Source: Halichondria panicea
Lineage: Eukaryota > Porifera > Demospongiae > Suberitida > Halichondriidae
DNA: 52,500 bases
Reading direction: 5' to 3'
NCBI RefSeq assembly: GCF_963675165.1
Contig: NC_087383.1
Span: 7,047,139 to 7,099,638 of the forward strand
In this document: piece after piece, positions 30,389 through 39,634 of the stretch
How the letters are laid out: each line of letters opens with the position of its first letter
Position numbering within the stretch: the stretch's first letter is position 1
Program-made: the position numbers and the translations under genes
The notes under the pieces: model-generated
Told to the model about the DNA's origin: nothing
Databases searched by the model: none
What the model saw: only the letters and a program-made list of their open reading frames with translations

Positions 30389-31399
30389 TTAGATACTTAG
30401 ACCCAACTGTTCAGTGGTCTCATCGCCTTGTATTCTTCTGTGGAACTCCAATCCACGTAACTCTTCCATTCCACTAGGCTTGAAACGTTGTCGTAGAGAT
30501 GCAATAGCACTGCTGACATCAGTCTTGCTACTATCTGGGAGGTTTCCGTACGCTTCCAGGGCTGACTTCTCCAAGTGTGTTTTCAGGTGATATAACTGAT
30601 CATCTGGACCCCAGCCAGAGAACTTGGCTCTCTCCTTGAATAATTCTGCCCATTTACCAAAATTGTCATCGACAGCGTCTTGGCCTTCACCTGTAAACCG
30701 AGGTAGAGGAGGAAGGTGTTGTATAATAGCGGCTCTTGCTTGAGCAGCCATAGCATCCGTTTGTGCCTTCATTAGACGGGTCATCACACCCATGACGCTG
30801 GTATCAGACTCGGGTATAAGAACTTCAGCAGGAATCGTAGTAGGAGGGGTCGCAGCGGGTACAAACACTGGAGCCGTTGCAGACAAAATTGCCGTCTCTC
30901 CGTCATCACGCAATGTCGTGTCTTCACCAAGATCAGCAGGGGTACTAGTAGACGAAGAGTCATCATCGGCTATCGGTTCGGCACTCGTCGAAATTCCAGC
31001 TTCACCTTCAACGCCACGTGTGGTTTCCAGGTAGGCCATTCGCTCCAGCAGCCGGGTCTTCTCGTTCTCATGGCTCTTCTTCAAGTCATATATCCACGTT
31101 TCCATCCGTTTAGTTTCAGCTTCCTTACGATCAGTTTCTTTGTTGAACACCTGTCTGTGCTCTGCTCGCAAATTCTCGAGCGTACGCAGACTCTCAAGTT
31201 CACCTCGCATCACCAATTGACTTAGCTCTAGCTCTAGTCCTGCGATTCTTTCTTCAGCAGCGTCCAGGGACTCTTCCAACTTCAGTTTAGTCTCGTCTGC
31301 TACTGATTGAAGCTTTTCCACTACTTCTTCCTTTTCCCGTAGCTGGGCACGTAGGCTTTCAAGCTGGGATGTCAAGTCCTCAATGGTCGGTTCATCCAT
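30389..31399 (-). CDS. gag: Gypsy gag N-terminal part, ending at a premature stop
   Basis: 336 residues: MDEPTIEDLTSQLESLRAQL starts a long predicted coiled coil (to about residue 125). An acidic/Ser-Thr linker and a capsid-like region (HLPPLPRFTGEGQDAVDDNF) follow. It stops at a TAA (30389-30391) directly after EQLGLSI. The next codons continue the capsid reading (HLGKRAYPC) in the same frame into the zinc-knuckle region, so this is a nonsense change inside capsid rather than a programmed gag/pro boundary. Confidence 0.92.
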   Translation of the reverse strand: MDEPTIEDLTSQLESLRAQLREKEEVVEKLQSVADETKLKLEESLDAAEERIAGLELELSQLVMRGELESLRTLENLRAEHRQVFNKETDRKEAETKRMETWIYDLKKSHENEKTRLLERMAYLETTRGVEGEAGISTSAEPIADDDSSSTSTPADLGEDTTLRDDGETAILSATAPVFVPAATPPTTIPAEVLIPESDTSVMGVMTRLMKAQTDAMAAQARAAIIQHLPPLPRFTGEGQDAVDDNFGKWAELFKERAKFSGWGPDDQLYHLKTHLEKSALEAYGNLPDSSKTDVSSAIASLRQRFKPSGMEELRGLEFHRRIQGDETTEQLGLSI

Positions 31400-31532
31400 C
31401 TCTGTTACTTGAACTCTAGCTCTTCCTGAGCGTAGTCTAGTTTCTGCTTGAACTTGTTCCAGTTGTCTTAGTTCACGATTCGATTAGTCATAAGCGTTAA
31501 TTAAGCAGCTGCTAACTAGCACCTGTTCATCA

Positions 31533-31553
31533 GGTCCTGGCAGGGTCGCCAAA
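31533..31553 (-). promoter_or_regulatory. Primer-binding site region
   Basis: Just inside the 5' LTR the minus strand reads TTTGGCGACCCTGCCAGGAC. TGG at this place pairs with the CCA end of a tRNA. I could not name the tRNA. Confidence 0.65.
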
Positions 31554-31984
31554 TGTCACGCAGGACTACGGCACCAGTTAGCCAAACTACCTAGTACTGT
31601 TCAATGTAACACTGGACAAAAAGTTAAATTTCCTGCTACAGTGCAGGCCTGAAATCCTGCACTTTCTCGAAGAACATCACCTTTCCTGACCCGTCCTGTA
31701 GCAGAATAGGGCACAATTTCCTGTAGACTTCCGTACACCTATCCTGCAAAACTTCAGGATCAGTGCAGGAAATTGCGCCCTGTCCTGTACATCTCAGGAA
31801 ATTTAGCTTTTTGCCCAGTGTAAGTCAATGTTCATATTATTATAGTCATAGACACAGGCATCCAAAGCAGAGATGATATATTCAATCATAACGTATATTC
31901 AGCACAACACACGTGCTGCTATTAATAGACTAACCTATAGCTATTAATAGAATAACATAACGAGTATAGGTAAGGATCGTTACA
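31554..31984 (-). repeat. 5' LTR of gypsy-type retrotransposon, with MITE insertion
   Basis: 431 bp including a 211-bp MITE and its 3-bp duplication; 217 bp without them. Otherwise nearly identical to 26491-26706. Confidence 0.95.
31610..31820. mobile_element. PIF/Harbinger-type MITE inside the 5' LTR
   Basis: Ends CACTGGACAAAAAGTTAAAT and ATTTAGCTTTTTGCCCAGTG are inverted with 2-3 mismatches. TAA occurs on both sides (31607-31609 and 31821-31823). The empty site is preserved in the other LTR as GTAAGTC, so the 3-bp duplication is certain. Internally TCCTG/CAGGA words recur many times. There is no gene. Confidence 0.93.
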
Positions 31985-31988
31985 CATA
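31985..31988. repeat. 4-bp target-site duplication CATA, right
   Basis: Direct copy of CATA at 26487-26490. Confidence 0.75.
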
Positions 31989-32465
31989 AGCAGCCGTGAT
32001 ATTTTAACTGATTAACCGCGGATGACGCAAATTTGATTATTGCAAATTAGATTATCGTTAATTACCAACTTTTCATTAATAGTCGGAACAATCACTTTTG
32101 ATGTAAAACTTTTGCAAAACATATAACTGTAAATCTAGAAAAAGCTAAGTTATAGAGGGTGTAGCATAATTATAATTATAATTATACGTATAATAAAGTG
32201 TTCAGCATCAGCATTAGTAATAGTTAACTGTCAATCTAAATGAAAGAGCTAAGCTATAGGGTACAGCATACGTATAATAATTATTGTTAGTGTTCAGCAT
32301 TAGATCATTGATAGTTAGAACTGCTCCATCTCCATCATCATGACTGTGTGGGAGGACTCAGTTAGTTATTATACAACCGTGTGTAATGATTACGACTGCA
32401 TGTTAACCGCAGGACGATACAAGGTGAACTTTATGAACCAGTACAATAATTATTAGCTAGATAAT
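31989..32465. other. AT-rich interval, a small direct repeat
   Basis: Two copies of a block with TGTTCAGCATCAGCATTAG-type sequence (32200-32240 and 32288-32320), each preceded by GCTAAG(T)TATAG and GTATAATAA. It is probably part of the last intron or 3' flank of the ankyrin-Roc gene. Confidence 0.45.
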
Positions 32466-32467
32466 TA

Positions 32468-32857
32468 CCGTATTTATCGGACACTTCTAATTACCCCAGA
32501 CATTCTTTTGGGCAATTTTCTTTGTTCTAATACAACGGACACTCCATGCAGTGCTTCAATATTACTAAATATCCCGACAATTATTTGAAAAGTTGAGTTT
32601 CATTCATAGACGGCAAGTAAGACTTAGAGTACTGCAGTTGATAGCTTGAGAGCTAGTTTAGATAGCTAGTGCAACTATTCAGTCGCACACTGTTCTATTA
32701 AACTTAGCTAGCTCGCATGCATGCAAGCTGCTTGCTTGTTCTAATTAATTATTCCAGACACTTTGCATGCTCTATAAAAATCTGTTCCAATTATACCCGG
32801 ACAATTTCCAAAATAATTATTTTTTGCTGTCCGATAAATTAGAAGATAATTATAAGG
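32468..32857. mobile_element. MITE with repeated TCCGG/TCTAATT motifs, copy A
   Basis: About 390 bp, flanked by TA. Termini CCGTATTTATCGGACA and ATTAGAAGATAATTATAAGG are roughly inverted. The motif GTCCG(G/A)-AATTAGAAC, or its complement, recurs at about six places. Copy B lies inverted at 47504-47901. Confidence 0.85.
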
Positions 32858-32982
32858 TATAGGACTCAGGTATAGTATAATTATAATGGACATCTATATA
32901 GCTACATAATTTAGCTGGCAAAAAACTAACCCCAAAAATTAATAAGCATTGTAATTTCAAAAATGCATAATGCACATGATCA

Positions 32983-33152
32983 CACAGTAAAAACAGATTC
33001 GTTATAATAACATAAAACATCTCAAATAAAATGCATCATTTGAAATTTAATGTAGAAATGACAGAAATTTATGTCATTTCAACATTAAATTTCAAATGAT
33101 GCATTTTATTTGAGATGTTTTATGTTATTATAACGAATCTGTTTTTACTGTG
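32983..33152. mobile_element. 170-bp near-perfect foldback element
   Basis: CACAGTAAAAACAGATTCGT begins the left arm and ACGAATCTGTTTTTACTGTG ends the right arm. The two 80-bp arms differ at only one or two bases, around a loop of a few nucleotides. It lies just downstream of the Death-domain exon donor. Confidence 0.93.
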
Positions 33153-33204
33153 CAATGTATTAATAATTATGGCATGACAAGTATACTTAAAAGTGTGTAC
33201 TTAC

Positions 33205-33583
33205 ATTCTGAGTCAAGTACTGACAGACTTGAGCAGCTACTTCAGTTCTATTTAGCCTCAGTAGCAGCTCCAACAGTGCTCTGAATGTGGCCTTGAAAGA
33301 GTAGAGTTGTTTCCATATTGACAAGCACCTGGTCATGGCAGTCTGAGCATCGTATTGAAGGAGGGTAGTTCTCACAGTAGTTTGATCAGCGGCACTCAGA
33401 CCCATTGCTTGAGAGTAGAGCTCCACACTGTCGAAATAGGCAGCTATGACTGCGACTTCATTATCAGGGATCTCTCTATCAAGTTGGACGGTATCGACAT
33501 GGTACTTGTCCATTAACTCTTGTAGACCAACTCCTCCCTCATCAGAGGCTGTGCCTACAAGGAGTTGAGCATTGATATTCAAA
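33205..33583 (-). CDS. Death-domain exon of the ankyrin-Roc-COR-Death gene
   Basis: A 379-nt exon, entered in phase 2 after CTGCCAG and left in phase 0 at AAT|GTAAGT. It reads NINAQLLVGTASDEGGVG, a linker with DKYHVDTVQLDREIPDNE, and then AMGLSAADQTTVRTTLLQ, AMTRCLSIWKQLYSF, KATFRALLELLLRLNRTE and VAAQVCQYL. The helical pattern with a central W and the ATFRALLELL..L....VA...CQYL block is that of death-fold domains in sponge and other invertebrate ankyrin proteins and is placed like the C-terminal Death domain of DAPK. It would recruit other death-fold adaptors in the cytoplasm. The final exon is not visible; it would lie below 33181, possibly beyond the gypsy insertion. Confidence 0.85.
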
Positions 33584-33721
33584 CTGGCAGATTATAGGGG
33601 GTCAGTTGCAGTATACTAGGTCACTGCATGCATGCATGGTGTACCAGATTGGGTGTAAACAGCTAGTGAAAAAATAGCTCCATTTTAGGTATGATGATAA
33701 TTATTATAAGAGACAGAATAC

Positions 33722-33815
33722 TTCGAACAGTTATTATTAGATCTCTGACCAGGACTTGAGGGTTGTCTGACGTCAGTTCTCTCCTCATGATCAATAGTTG
33801 TCAGTGTGGCCCCGT
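33722..33815 (-). CDS. Linker exon of the ankyrin-Roc gene
   Basis: A 94-nt exon, phase 1 in and 2 out. Acceptor CCTATTAG, donor AA|GTATTC (weaker than the others). It encodes GATLTTIDHEERTDVRQPSS, a polar linker, then NNNCS. It is chosen because it is the only option that keeps the frame between the neighbouring exons. Confidence 0.6.
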
Positions 33816-33922
33816 CTAATAGGAGGGGAATACAATTATAGTGTAACATGCGTGTATAACGTCAGATATAAAGCTAATAGCTATTATGCATCTACAGTAA
33901 GTTAGTCTGGCAGTTATAGTAC

Positions 33923-33995
33923 CTGTGTTAGCTGTTGGTCTGGGGGTTGGTAGTAGATCATCACTAGTCTCCTTAGCAGCAACACCAGCCAGTTC
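33923..33995 (-). CDS. Linker exon of the ankyrin-Roc gene
   Basis: A 73-nt exon, phase 0 in and 1 out, acceptor TATATTTAG, donor ACAG|GTACTA. It encodes ELAGVAAKETSDDLLPTPRP then TANT, a flexible low-complexity linker between the COR-side exon and the Death domain. Confidence 0.75.
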
Positions 33996-34166
33996 CTAAA
34001 TATATAGAGAAACCAAAATTAATAAGTAGGATCATTATAATTATTAACCAAAAACTATACATTATATACTGTGTAATAGAATTCTACCTCATGCCTTAAT
34101 TAACAGTTTAAGAAATTAATTGCGATGCACACAACAACGTATAGCCAAGCAATCATTTTAACTCAC

Positions 34167-36397
34167 GAGAGGGTTTCGTCCAGCAAACACACTAAGTGGA
34201 TCCAGAATTCTTCTCAGTGCTTCACCACTGGAATCTCCAGTGTTGTTCCAGACTATCAGAACATCATCGAGATTATTGCACTCTTGAAATGCCGCGCTGG
34301 CATTCTCAGTAATAGCTGTGCGTACGATATCAGCCAGTCGAGGATTCTTGTTCCAACAAGTTACAAGGGCCGAGATGAATCGATCAGACAGTTCCTTGTG
34401 TGCTGGATTGAACAGATGCTGTACAATATTCTCACCGAGATCAGCGTACACTTCAGCTTGGAGCAGATCACTGATTGGCATGTTTTCAACACCGTTAGCT
34501 GATACGACACAAATTTCTTGGCCAATAATACTGTCAGCGAGGGACTTGAGATCAAAGACGTGTGTATCTTCCAGAGGGTAAGTCACACTGTGAGGAGGAA
34601 GGAGGGCCTGTTCAGTGACTACAGTAGAGCATATCTCAGTGGAGGTGTCAACAACTTTTTTTATCACAGTAGAGCGCAGCTTGAGAAATTTCATTGAGAC
34701 TTGACGAGCTTGCATCAAAACAACGACCTTCTTCTTGTTAATGACCTCCACTAGCACTTTGACACCATATGAAGTGCTCCAGCAAACACCAGTCTTCCAG
34801 ACCGAACATTGACGTTGCAGAAAAGGGATGTCAGAATCTATGATTGGAGCAAGCCCAAGGGAGAGAGATATTCGAAGCAGGAGAACGTGGAGAAATCGAG
34901 CGTCCAAAAACTGGTTCTTGTGAGAGCACGACATAACCCAACCAAAATGATAAGCAAGGTCATCGCAATGCTTGAACACTTTTGTGTCAACTTCTAACCG
35001 GATGAGGGCAGGACAGAAGAGATATTTCTCATCAGGTGGTACAGATTTACCAGCGTCTGTTCGATGCTGATTGATAAGACGGAGGACTTCCGGGTCTTCA
35101 ATAGGCACAGCAAACTCGAGATTAATCAAAAATCCAGTGAGCATGTCAGTGTCCAAGTTAGGGAATTGAGCAGCCAGCTTGGAACAAGGAACAACACCAG
35201 TACTAGTGCTTGTGGAGAGTTGACAGTGCTGATCAAAATCTTCTGGAGCAAATATGGTGCCATTGACTTTACCCAGGAGCTCGTCTTTCTTGATGACAAT
35301 GAAGCTCTTCTCTGGTGAGCTGGCATTGTGTAGAAAGAGAATGTGACTTTTGTCATTGAGCTGAACACAGATATCAACAAGACGAGGAATGGTTGTCGGA
35401 ATGAATGGTACAACTTCTTTGTGCTTCTTGGAGAGGACTTGACTGAAATCCTTATTTCTTTGTTGCTGAACTTGCTCCAGTGATAACGCAATCTCATCCT
35501 TGCCAACAAGGTAAATCAGAAACATGTGTGCATTTAAAGAAACAGCCAACGTTGATCGAATGCTGGCGCAAGCAGGGCCGACAGTGGCTCGCAATATCTT
35601 CATGCCACTAGAGTTGGAGTAGCGATTATCCATGGGAATGAACTTCAGCAGATCCAGGGTCGGATATCTCGAAACAGCTTCCAAAACAATCTCTTCTTTC
35701 TTTGAAATCTTCTGATCGTCAGTTAAGCAATCAGCATGGCTACCTACCACAATGAGTGGTGCTTTTCCCTCCATATTGGCACACTGGTTAGCAATGATGC
35801 CCAACCAATAGGAGACAGAGTGAGTGGTGTAGGTGTCATCTTTATGGAGCCCTAGGACTAGGACAATAATGGGCCGACATGCATCGACGGTGTTCTTGAT
35901 AATGGCAGCGTGACTGCTGTAGTAGACCTCTTGACCAGCAAAGTCATAGACCAACACATCTCCAAATACACGGCTCTTGAATAATCGAGGGATGATTCCG
36001 GCTGTTTTCTGGCTGACTCCATCGACTTCTTTAGGAGACACGAAAATATTGACTAGAGATGTGAGTGCAGTTGGCTCATGTTCCATTGCTTCAATGAGAG
36101 TGCTCTTTCCTTCTCCACCGTGACCGATAACAAGTATCTTCACTGAGTTTTTCAGTGGATCCTTTGAAAACACTTTACCAAGAGCTTTGCGATGCTGGGA
36201 ATATGCATTTTCAGCAGTAGCTCCATGTTGCAACAAGAGTAGAATGATTTCTTTGCTCCCTGCAAGAAATAGTGGTGTGTGTCCATCGTCATCTTTGATA
36301 TTGGGATCACAGCCAACGACATTCAGAAGATACTCAATAAATTCAGCGTCGGATCTTTTGCATGCTAACAATAGTGCACTATCTGTCAGGATGCCAT
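34167..36397 (-). CDS. Ankyrin-Roc-COR large exon (ROCO GTPase, DAPK-like order)
   Basis: One 2231-nt exon (acceptor CCTGTCACAG, donor CTC|GTGAGT), open throughout. Counting from Met at 36371: end of one ankyrin repeat and another with DDDGHTPLFLAG (27-38). A Roc GTPase follows with P-loop GHGGEGKST (83-91), G3 DFAGQ (143-147), and G4-like SHAD (211-214) instead of NKxD, as in many Roc domains. A COR-type region lies from about 270 to 560 with a winged-helix-like LVDICVQLNDKSHILFLHN. A further alpha/beta segment ends in an all-helical NPRLADIVRTAI stretch. ROCO proteins dimerise through COR and use GTP turnover to switch attached signalling domains. The order ankyrin, Roc, COR, Death matches DAPK1 without its kinase, though a kinase could lie upstream outside the window. 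It acts in the cytoplasm, and a role in death or stress signalling is inferred. Confidence 0.92.
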
Positions 36398-37980
36398 CTG
36401 TGACAGGAATAACAAATCACTGAGTGAGTACCTGGCTTACAGTTAGTGCATGTGCGTTAATTAGTTTACGATAATTATGTTTCTACATGCATAGGACGTA
36501 TATAGTAGTGACATGTACTATAACTGTATTATGAAACACAAAACTAGACTCTATAATTATTAGGAATGTGGTGTAACTGCACTATATAGTTATAGCACGC
36601 ACTGGTTGCTGCACTCCGGCAGTACAGCTTTGAGATTTTTTCTGACTGACTAGCTATAATACAAAAAGCTATAGCGCTTTAGTGCAAGGCTAACTCATAA
36701 CTTTGTTACAACAGCGGTCACTGTGTAAAATTAGCCATAACTGCAAATCCATTATCAAAATCCAAGAAAACATGGCTAGAAACCTATAAAAGTCAACGTT
36801 GATAGTTGTGTTATTTGTGATGTGCATAATTATAATTATAGGCTGTTATGAGCTGGGGGATCGTAGAGTGAGAGATCTCATGTACATCCTAGACATAATT
36901 ATAATTATAAAACATTACATTGTCCTATAATTCGGTTATTCTGACGTTGATACAGCATTCTAACAATAACTCAGCATGCAAAGCTGTACTGCCTTCATGA
37001 TGCTACAAAAGAAAGAGCCTTCACTGTAAGCAAGGCTCCTTTGTCCATCTCAATTGGGAGACTTACAGGATATAATATTATTACATAAAGAAACAAAGAA
37101 ACAAGGGGCTGCAACTGTGCAACTGCATGTGCAAGCCTGAAGGGGCATACATCTGGAGGTCAGTATTGGCAAGTCTCTTGGATGTTCGATGATGAGTGCA
37201 GTCCTCTATGCACTGTGCAAGGCAGCTAGCTAGCGCATAGATATAAAACGAAGTGTATAGCTGAACGTATATTGAGCTCCACCTATGCTGCATGCAGGAA
37301 GTGAATAGCTGAACCCTATATATATGACCTTCTATGCAGTTTGCAAAACCAGCATGCATGCAAAACATTATCTTTCATAACGTGAGTCCAGCTACTAACT
37401 AAAAACTACTCTCTTAGGTGAATAGCTATATAGAATAGGTAGTTCAGTATAATTATGCAGCTATAACAATTAAGCTAAATCTGCATAGAGTGCTGAGCTC
37501 AACTGGATCTTCAAGTAAGCTATAATATACATGTAGTATAGAGTCAGGCAGGGGGGGTGCTCAAGCACCTGCCTACGCCACTGCTAACTGGATCTATAAT
37601 AATATTATCATAGTATTATGTTACAGTTCAGTTTTACAGTTCATTTACACCATTTAAATTCGTATTGCAAAAACATTCATATTGACCAGGAACTTGAAAT
37701 AAAAGGACCTCATTCATGTCTCACATTCTCTCAGCATGATCAGACAAGGTAACAGCATGCCCAGAGAGTCCTTCCATATGGATATCACCAGCTATAATAG
37801 CTATCATGCACTGTACAAGCTAACTAGCTCATAGATAAACAAAATTAGCTGAATCAATTACTAACTAATAACCTTTGGAAAAGCACTTCAATTAAAGCCT
37901 GCAGTTGAGCATACGCTTAAAATAAATATACGCTTATAGTCGAGTAAGCGCTAATAATCGAGTTTCTACGGTATTATGTG
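36398..37980. other. Intron of the ankyrin-Roc gene
   Basis: No exon recognised between the large exon and the ankyrin exon at 38955. AT-rich with TATAATTATA words. A transposon end at 37547-37586 is listed separately. A minus-strand frame at 37081-37368 looks compositional. Confidence 0.55.
37547..37586. mobile_element. Transposon-end fragment, ...CTACGCCACTG
   Basis: GGCAGGGGGGGTGCTCAAGC then CTGCCTACGCCACTG. The terminal CAGTGGCG (minus strand) is typical of several hAT-like and related elements; the same CAGTGGCGGATCC start occurs at 52366. Confidence 0.5.
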
Positions 37981-37984
37981 GACA

Positions 37985-38950
37985 CCCCTTTCTTGTGAAA
38001 CAATCAAAGCACATTGCAAATTATTTACCTCTTCTATAATTATTATAACACTCTAATACTTTTGAGTGAAAGCAAAAACATGGTGAGAGGCTTGCAACAC
38101 TTGTTGTAACTGCATGTATGCATGACTGAGATTGTTTGTAATAGTCTGCTAGTATATACAGTATAGCTTCATTGGCATTGGCACGGCATTATCACCTGCG
38201 GTGTTTTCATGATCACATGCACATAAAAGGGGCAATACCAGCGAGAAAAATTCATCCAATGTGGGGCTCAAACCCATGATCCTCAGTCTGATGCTCTACC
38301 GACTGAACTTCACTTAGTAGCATATCTTCAAATTAACGAGCGCGCAGCGCGAATGTTTTTGGGAGTTACGCCCACTTTCGGTCACACGTTGTGCAGTAAG
38401 ACTATAAAATAGGAATATCCCATCCTCAGCCAGGGTATAAGTCCCATAAAATAGACTTGCATAGAGCTAGTTAGCTGCTATGAACAGTCAACTAACTAAC
38501 TTATAGGCGAACCCATTTGATACATCAAAACAACAGGTACAATTACTACAAAAAGCTAGGTGGTAGTTGCACTAAAGCCAGCTAGCGTTATAATTATAGT
38601 GTAGAGATAATATCTACTAAGTAGAGTAGCAACACTCCATGGACGAGTTTTGCTACGCACTCTTCTGAAAATAATATTAGGCTGCGATGGCATTCCAAGT
38701 AAATAACTCACCACATGGGTTTCCGTATACACTCATGCATGTTTTAATTGTTATACACTAACAAAATTTTAATTACTATAATAACAATGCAAAACAGAGA
38801 CCAGTACAGGCCTCTTATCAAGGAATCGAGGCATACTGTACATACCAGTAGGTTAGCAAGGTGTTCATAAATGTACAACCTAATTGTTAGTATTTGACAA
38901 CCAGGTATACAGCATGCACAAAATAATAATAATTGTATCACTATACTAAC
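37985..38950. repeat. Segmental duplication with tRNA-like insert, copy A
   Basis: Blocks TTCTTGTGAAACAATCAAAG, GCACATTGCAAA, CGAAAGCAAAAACATG-type, AACGAGCGCGCAG and CACCACATGGGTTTC are in the same order as in copy B (49510-50165). It ends just before the ankyrin exon at 38955, and copy B lies likewise upstream in coordinate of the ankyrin exon at 51891. The unit therefore includes intron sequence that flanks a duplicated exon. Confidence 0.85.
38247..38318 (-). tRNA. tRNA-Lys-like pseudogene, anticodon loop deleted
   Basis: On the minus strand it has a D-arm/A-box GTTCAGTCGGTAGAGC and a T-arm/B-box GGGTTTGAGCCCCAC. About nine bases of the anticodon stem-loop are missing compared with the copy at 49762-49837. 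Acceptor stem pairing is poor. It is not a functional tRNA; it marks a tRNA-derived repeat. Confidence 0.7.
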
Positions 38951-38954
38951 TTAC

Positions 38955-39059
38955 CATTAACAGCCGCATTGCATTTCATGATGAGGAACTTTGTGGTGTC
39001 CAGTTGTCCCCTACTGACTGCCAGTCCCAGTGGAGTTAGTCCATCCCTGGTCACAGCTC
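38955..39059 (-). CDS. Ankyrin-repeat exon (105 nt)
   Basis: Acceptor CTATATAG, donor AATG|GTAAGT. Phase 1-1, and exactly 35 codons. It reads AVTRDGLTPLGLAVSRGQLD then TTKFLIMKCNAAVN, one ankyrin repeat (DG.TPL..A...G....K.L). It joins the large exon at 36397 in phase as GAT-GGC-ATC, where another ankyrin repeat begins. It is about 75% identical to the exon at 51891-51995. Symmetrical phase means duplication or loss of such exons keeps the frame. Confidence 0.9.
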
Positions 39060-39086
39060 CTATATAGTGATGCGCATGTCAGGAAT

Positions 39087-39625
39087 TAGTCTCGAATCCA
39101 GGCCGATTAAAATACGGCTTGCATGGCCATGGTATCATATAGGTGTGGTCCGTCCACGCCCATGTACTATCTATTGTATGCCCATTGTAAAGATTAGCTA
39201 GCTAGCTTATTAGGAAGGCTTATTTGCACACTATAATTATAGTCTGAAACCAGGAGAGGCTAGCTCTCATCTACCTCTATAATGGTCGTATGGTCGGAAT
39301 GTTTAAACTTGTTTTCTGTACAGACCGTGGAAAATCTTTAAATTTGTGCTCCCAAATTAACTACGACCATACGACCATTGTAGAGGTAGCCTCTTCTGGC
39401 TTCAGAATGGTGTGCAAGCCTTCTCAACAACGGAATAGAGGGCATAAGCCACGGAGACAAAGTATTTGAACTTATAGTAAATGAACTATTATCATAGTTA
39501 TAATTAATTTTACAAAGGTTTCCTAACGTAGAACAAATCCTCAGATTCTGGGGAACTCAGTTTGTGCATGTGCACTATCACCCATGCAATAGCCGTATTT
39601 TAATCGGCCTGATCTTGAGGCTATA
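39087..39625. mobile_element. MULE-family element, TAGTCTCGAATCCAGGCCG ends
   Basis: TAGTCTCGAATCCAGGCCGA at the left is mirrored by ATCGGCCTGATCTTGAGGCTA at the right. Words GTCAGGAAT (39078-39086) and GCCAGGAAT (39626-39634) flank it with one mismatch, allowing two extra bases at the right end. About 540 bp. It lies in the ankyrin-gene intron, 28 bp from an exon. A foldback (39271-39389) is nested inside. Confidence 0.8.
39271..39389. mobile_element. Foldback element CTACCTCTATAATGGTCG
   Basis: CTACCTCTATAATGGTCGTA plus TGGTCG is mirrored by CGACCATACGACCATTGTAG plus AGGTAG. Arms of 26 bp with one mismatch. Flanking GCTAGCTCT-GGCTTC blocks are related to 40005-40180. Confidence 0.8.
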
Positions 39626-39634
39626 GCCAGGAAT

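Larger units (their letters stand above)
26491..31984 (-). mobile_element. Ty3/gypsy LTR retrotransposon, recent but defective
   Basis: Order on the minus strand: 5' LTR, primer-binding site, gag with coiled coil, zinc knuckle, protease, reverse transcriptase, RNase H, integrase, polypurine tract, 3' LTR. Integrase follows RNase H, which defines Ty3/gypsy rather than copia. There is no env frame. LTR identity is about 99.5% apart from a later MITE, so insertion is recent. Even so, gag has a stop, and the protease-RT junction has lost the N-terminal part of RT and shifted frame. The copy therefore cannot move by itself unless these lesions arose after insertion. Confidence 0.95.

Noticed and set aside
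30361-30391. Programmed stop-codon readthrough between gag and protease
   Set aside because: The stop lies inside the capsid region, before the zinc knuckle, not at the gag/protease boundary; a nonsense mutation is simpler.
34125-35509. Plus- and minus-strand frames of 80-127 codons overlapping the Roc-COR exon
   Set aside because: Shadows of the 737-codon frame, which has clear domain motifs.
38247-38318. A functional tRNA gene
   Set aside because: About nine bases of the anticodon arm are missing and the acceptor stem does not pair.
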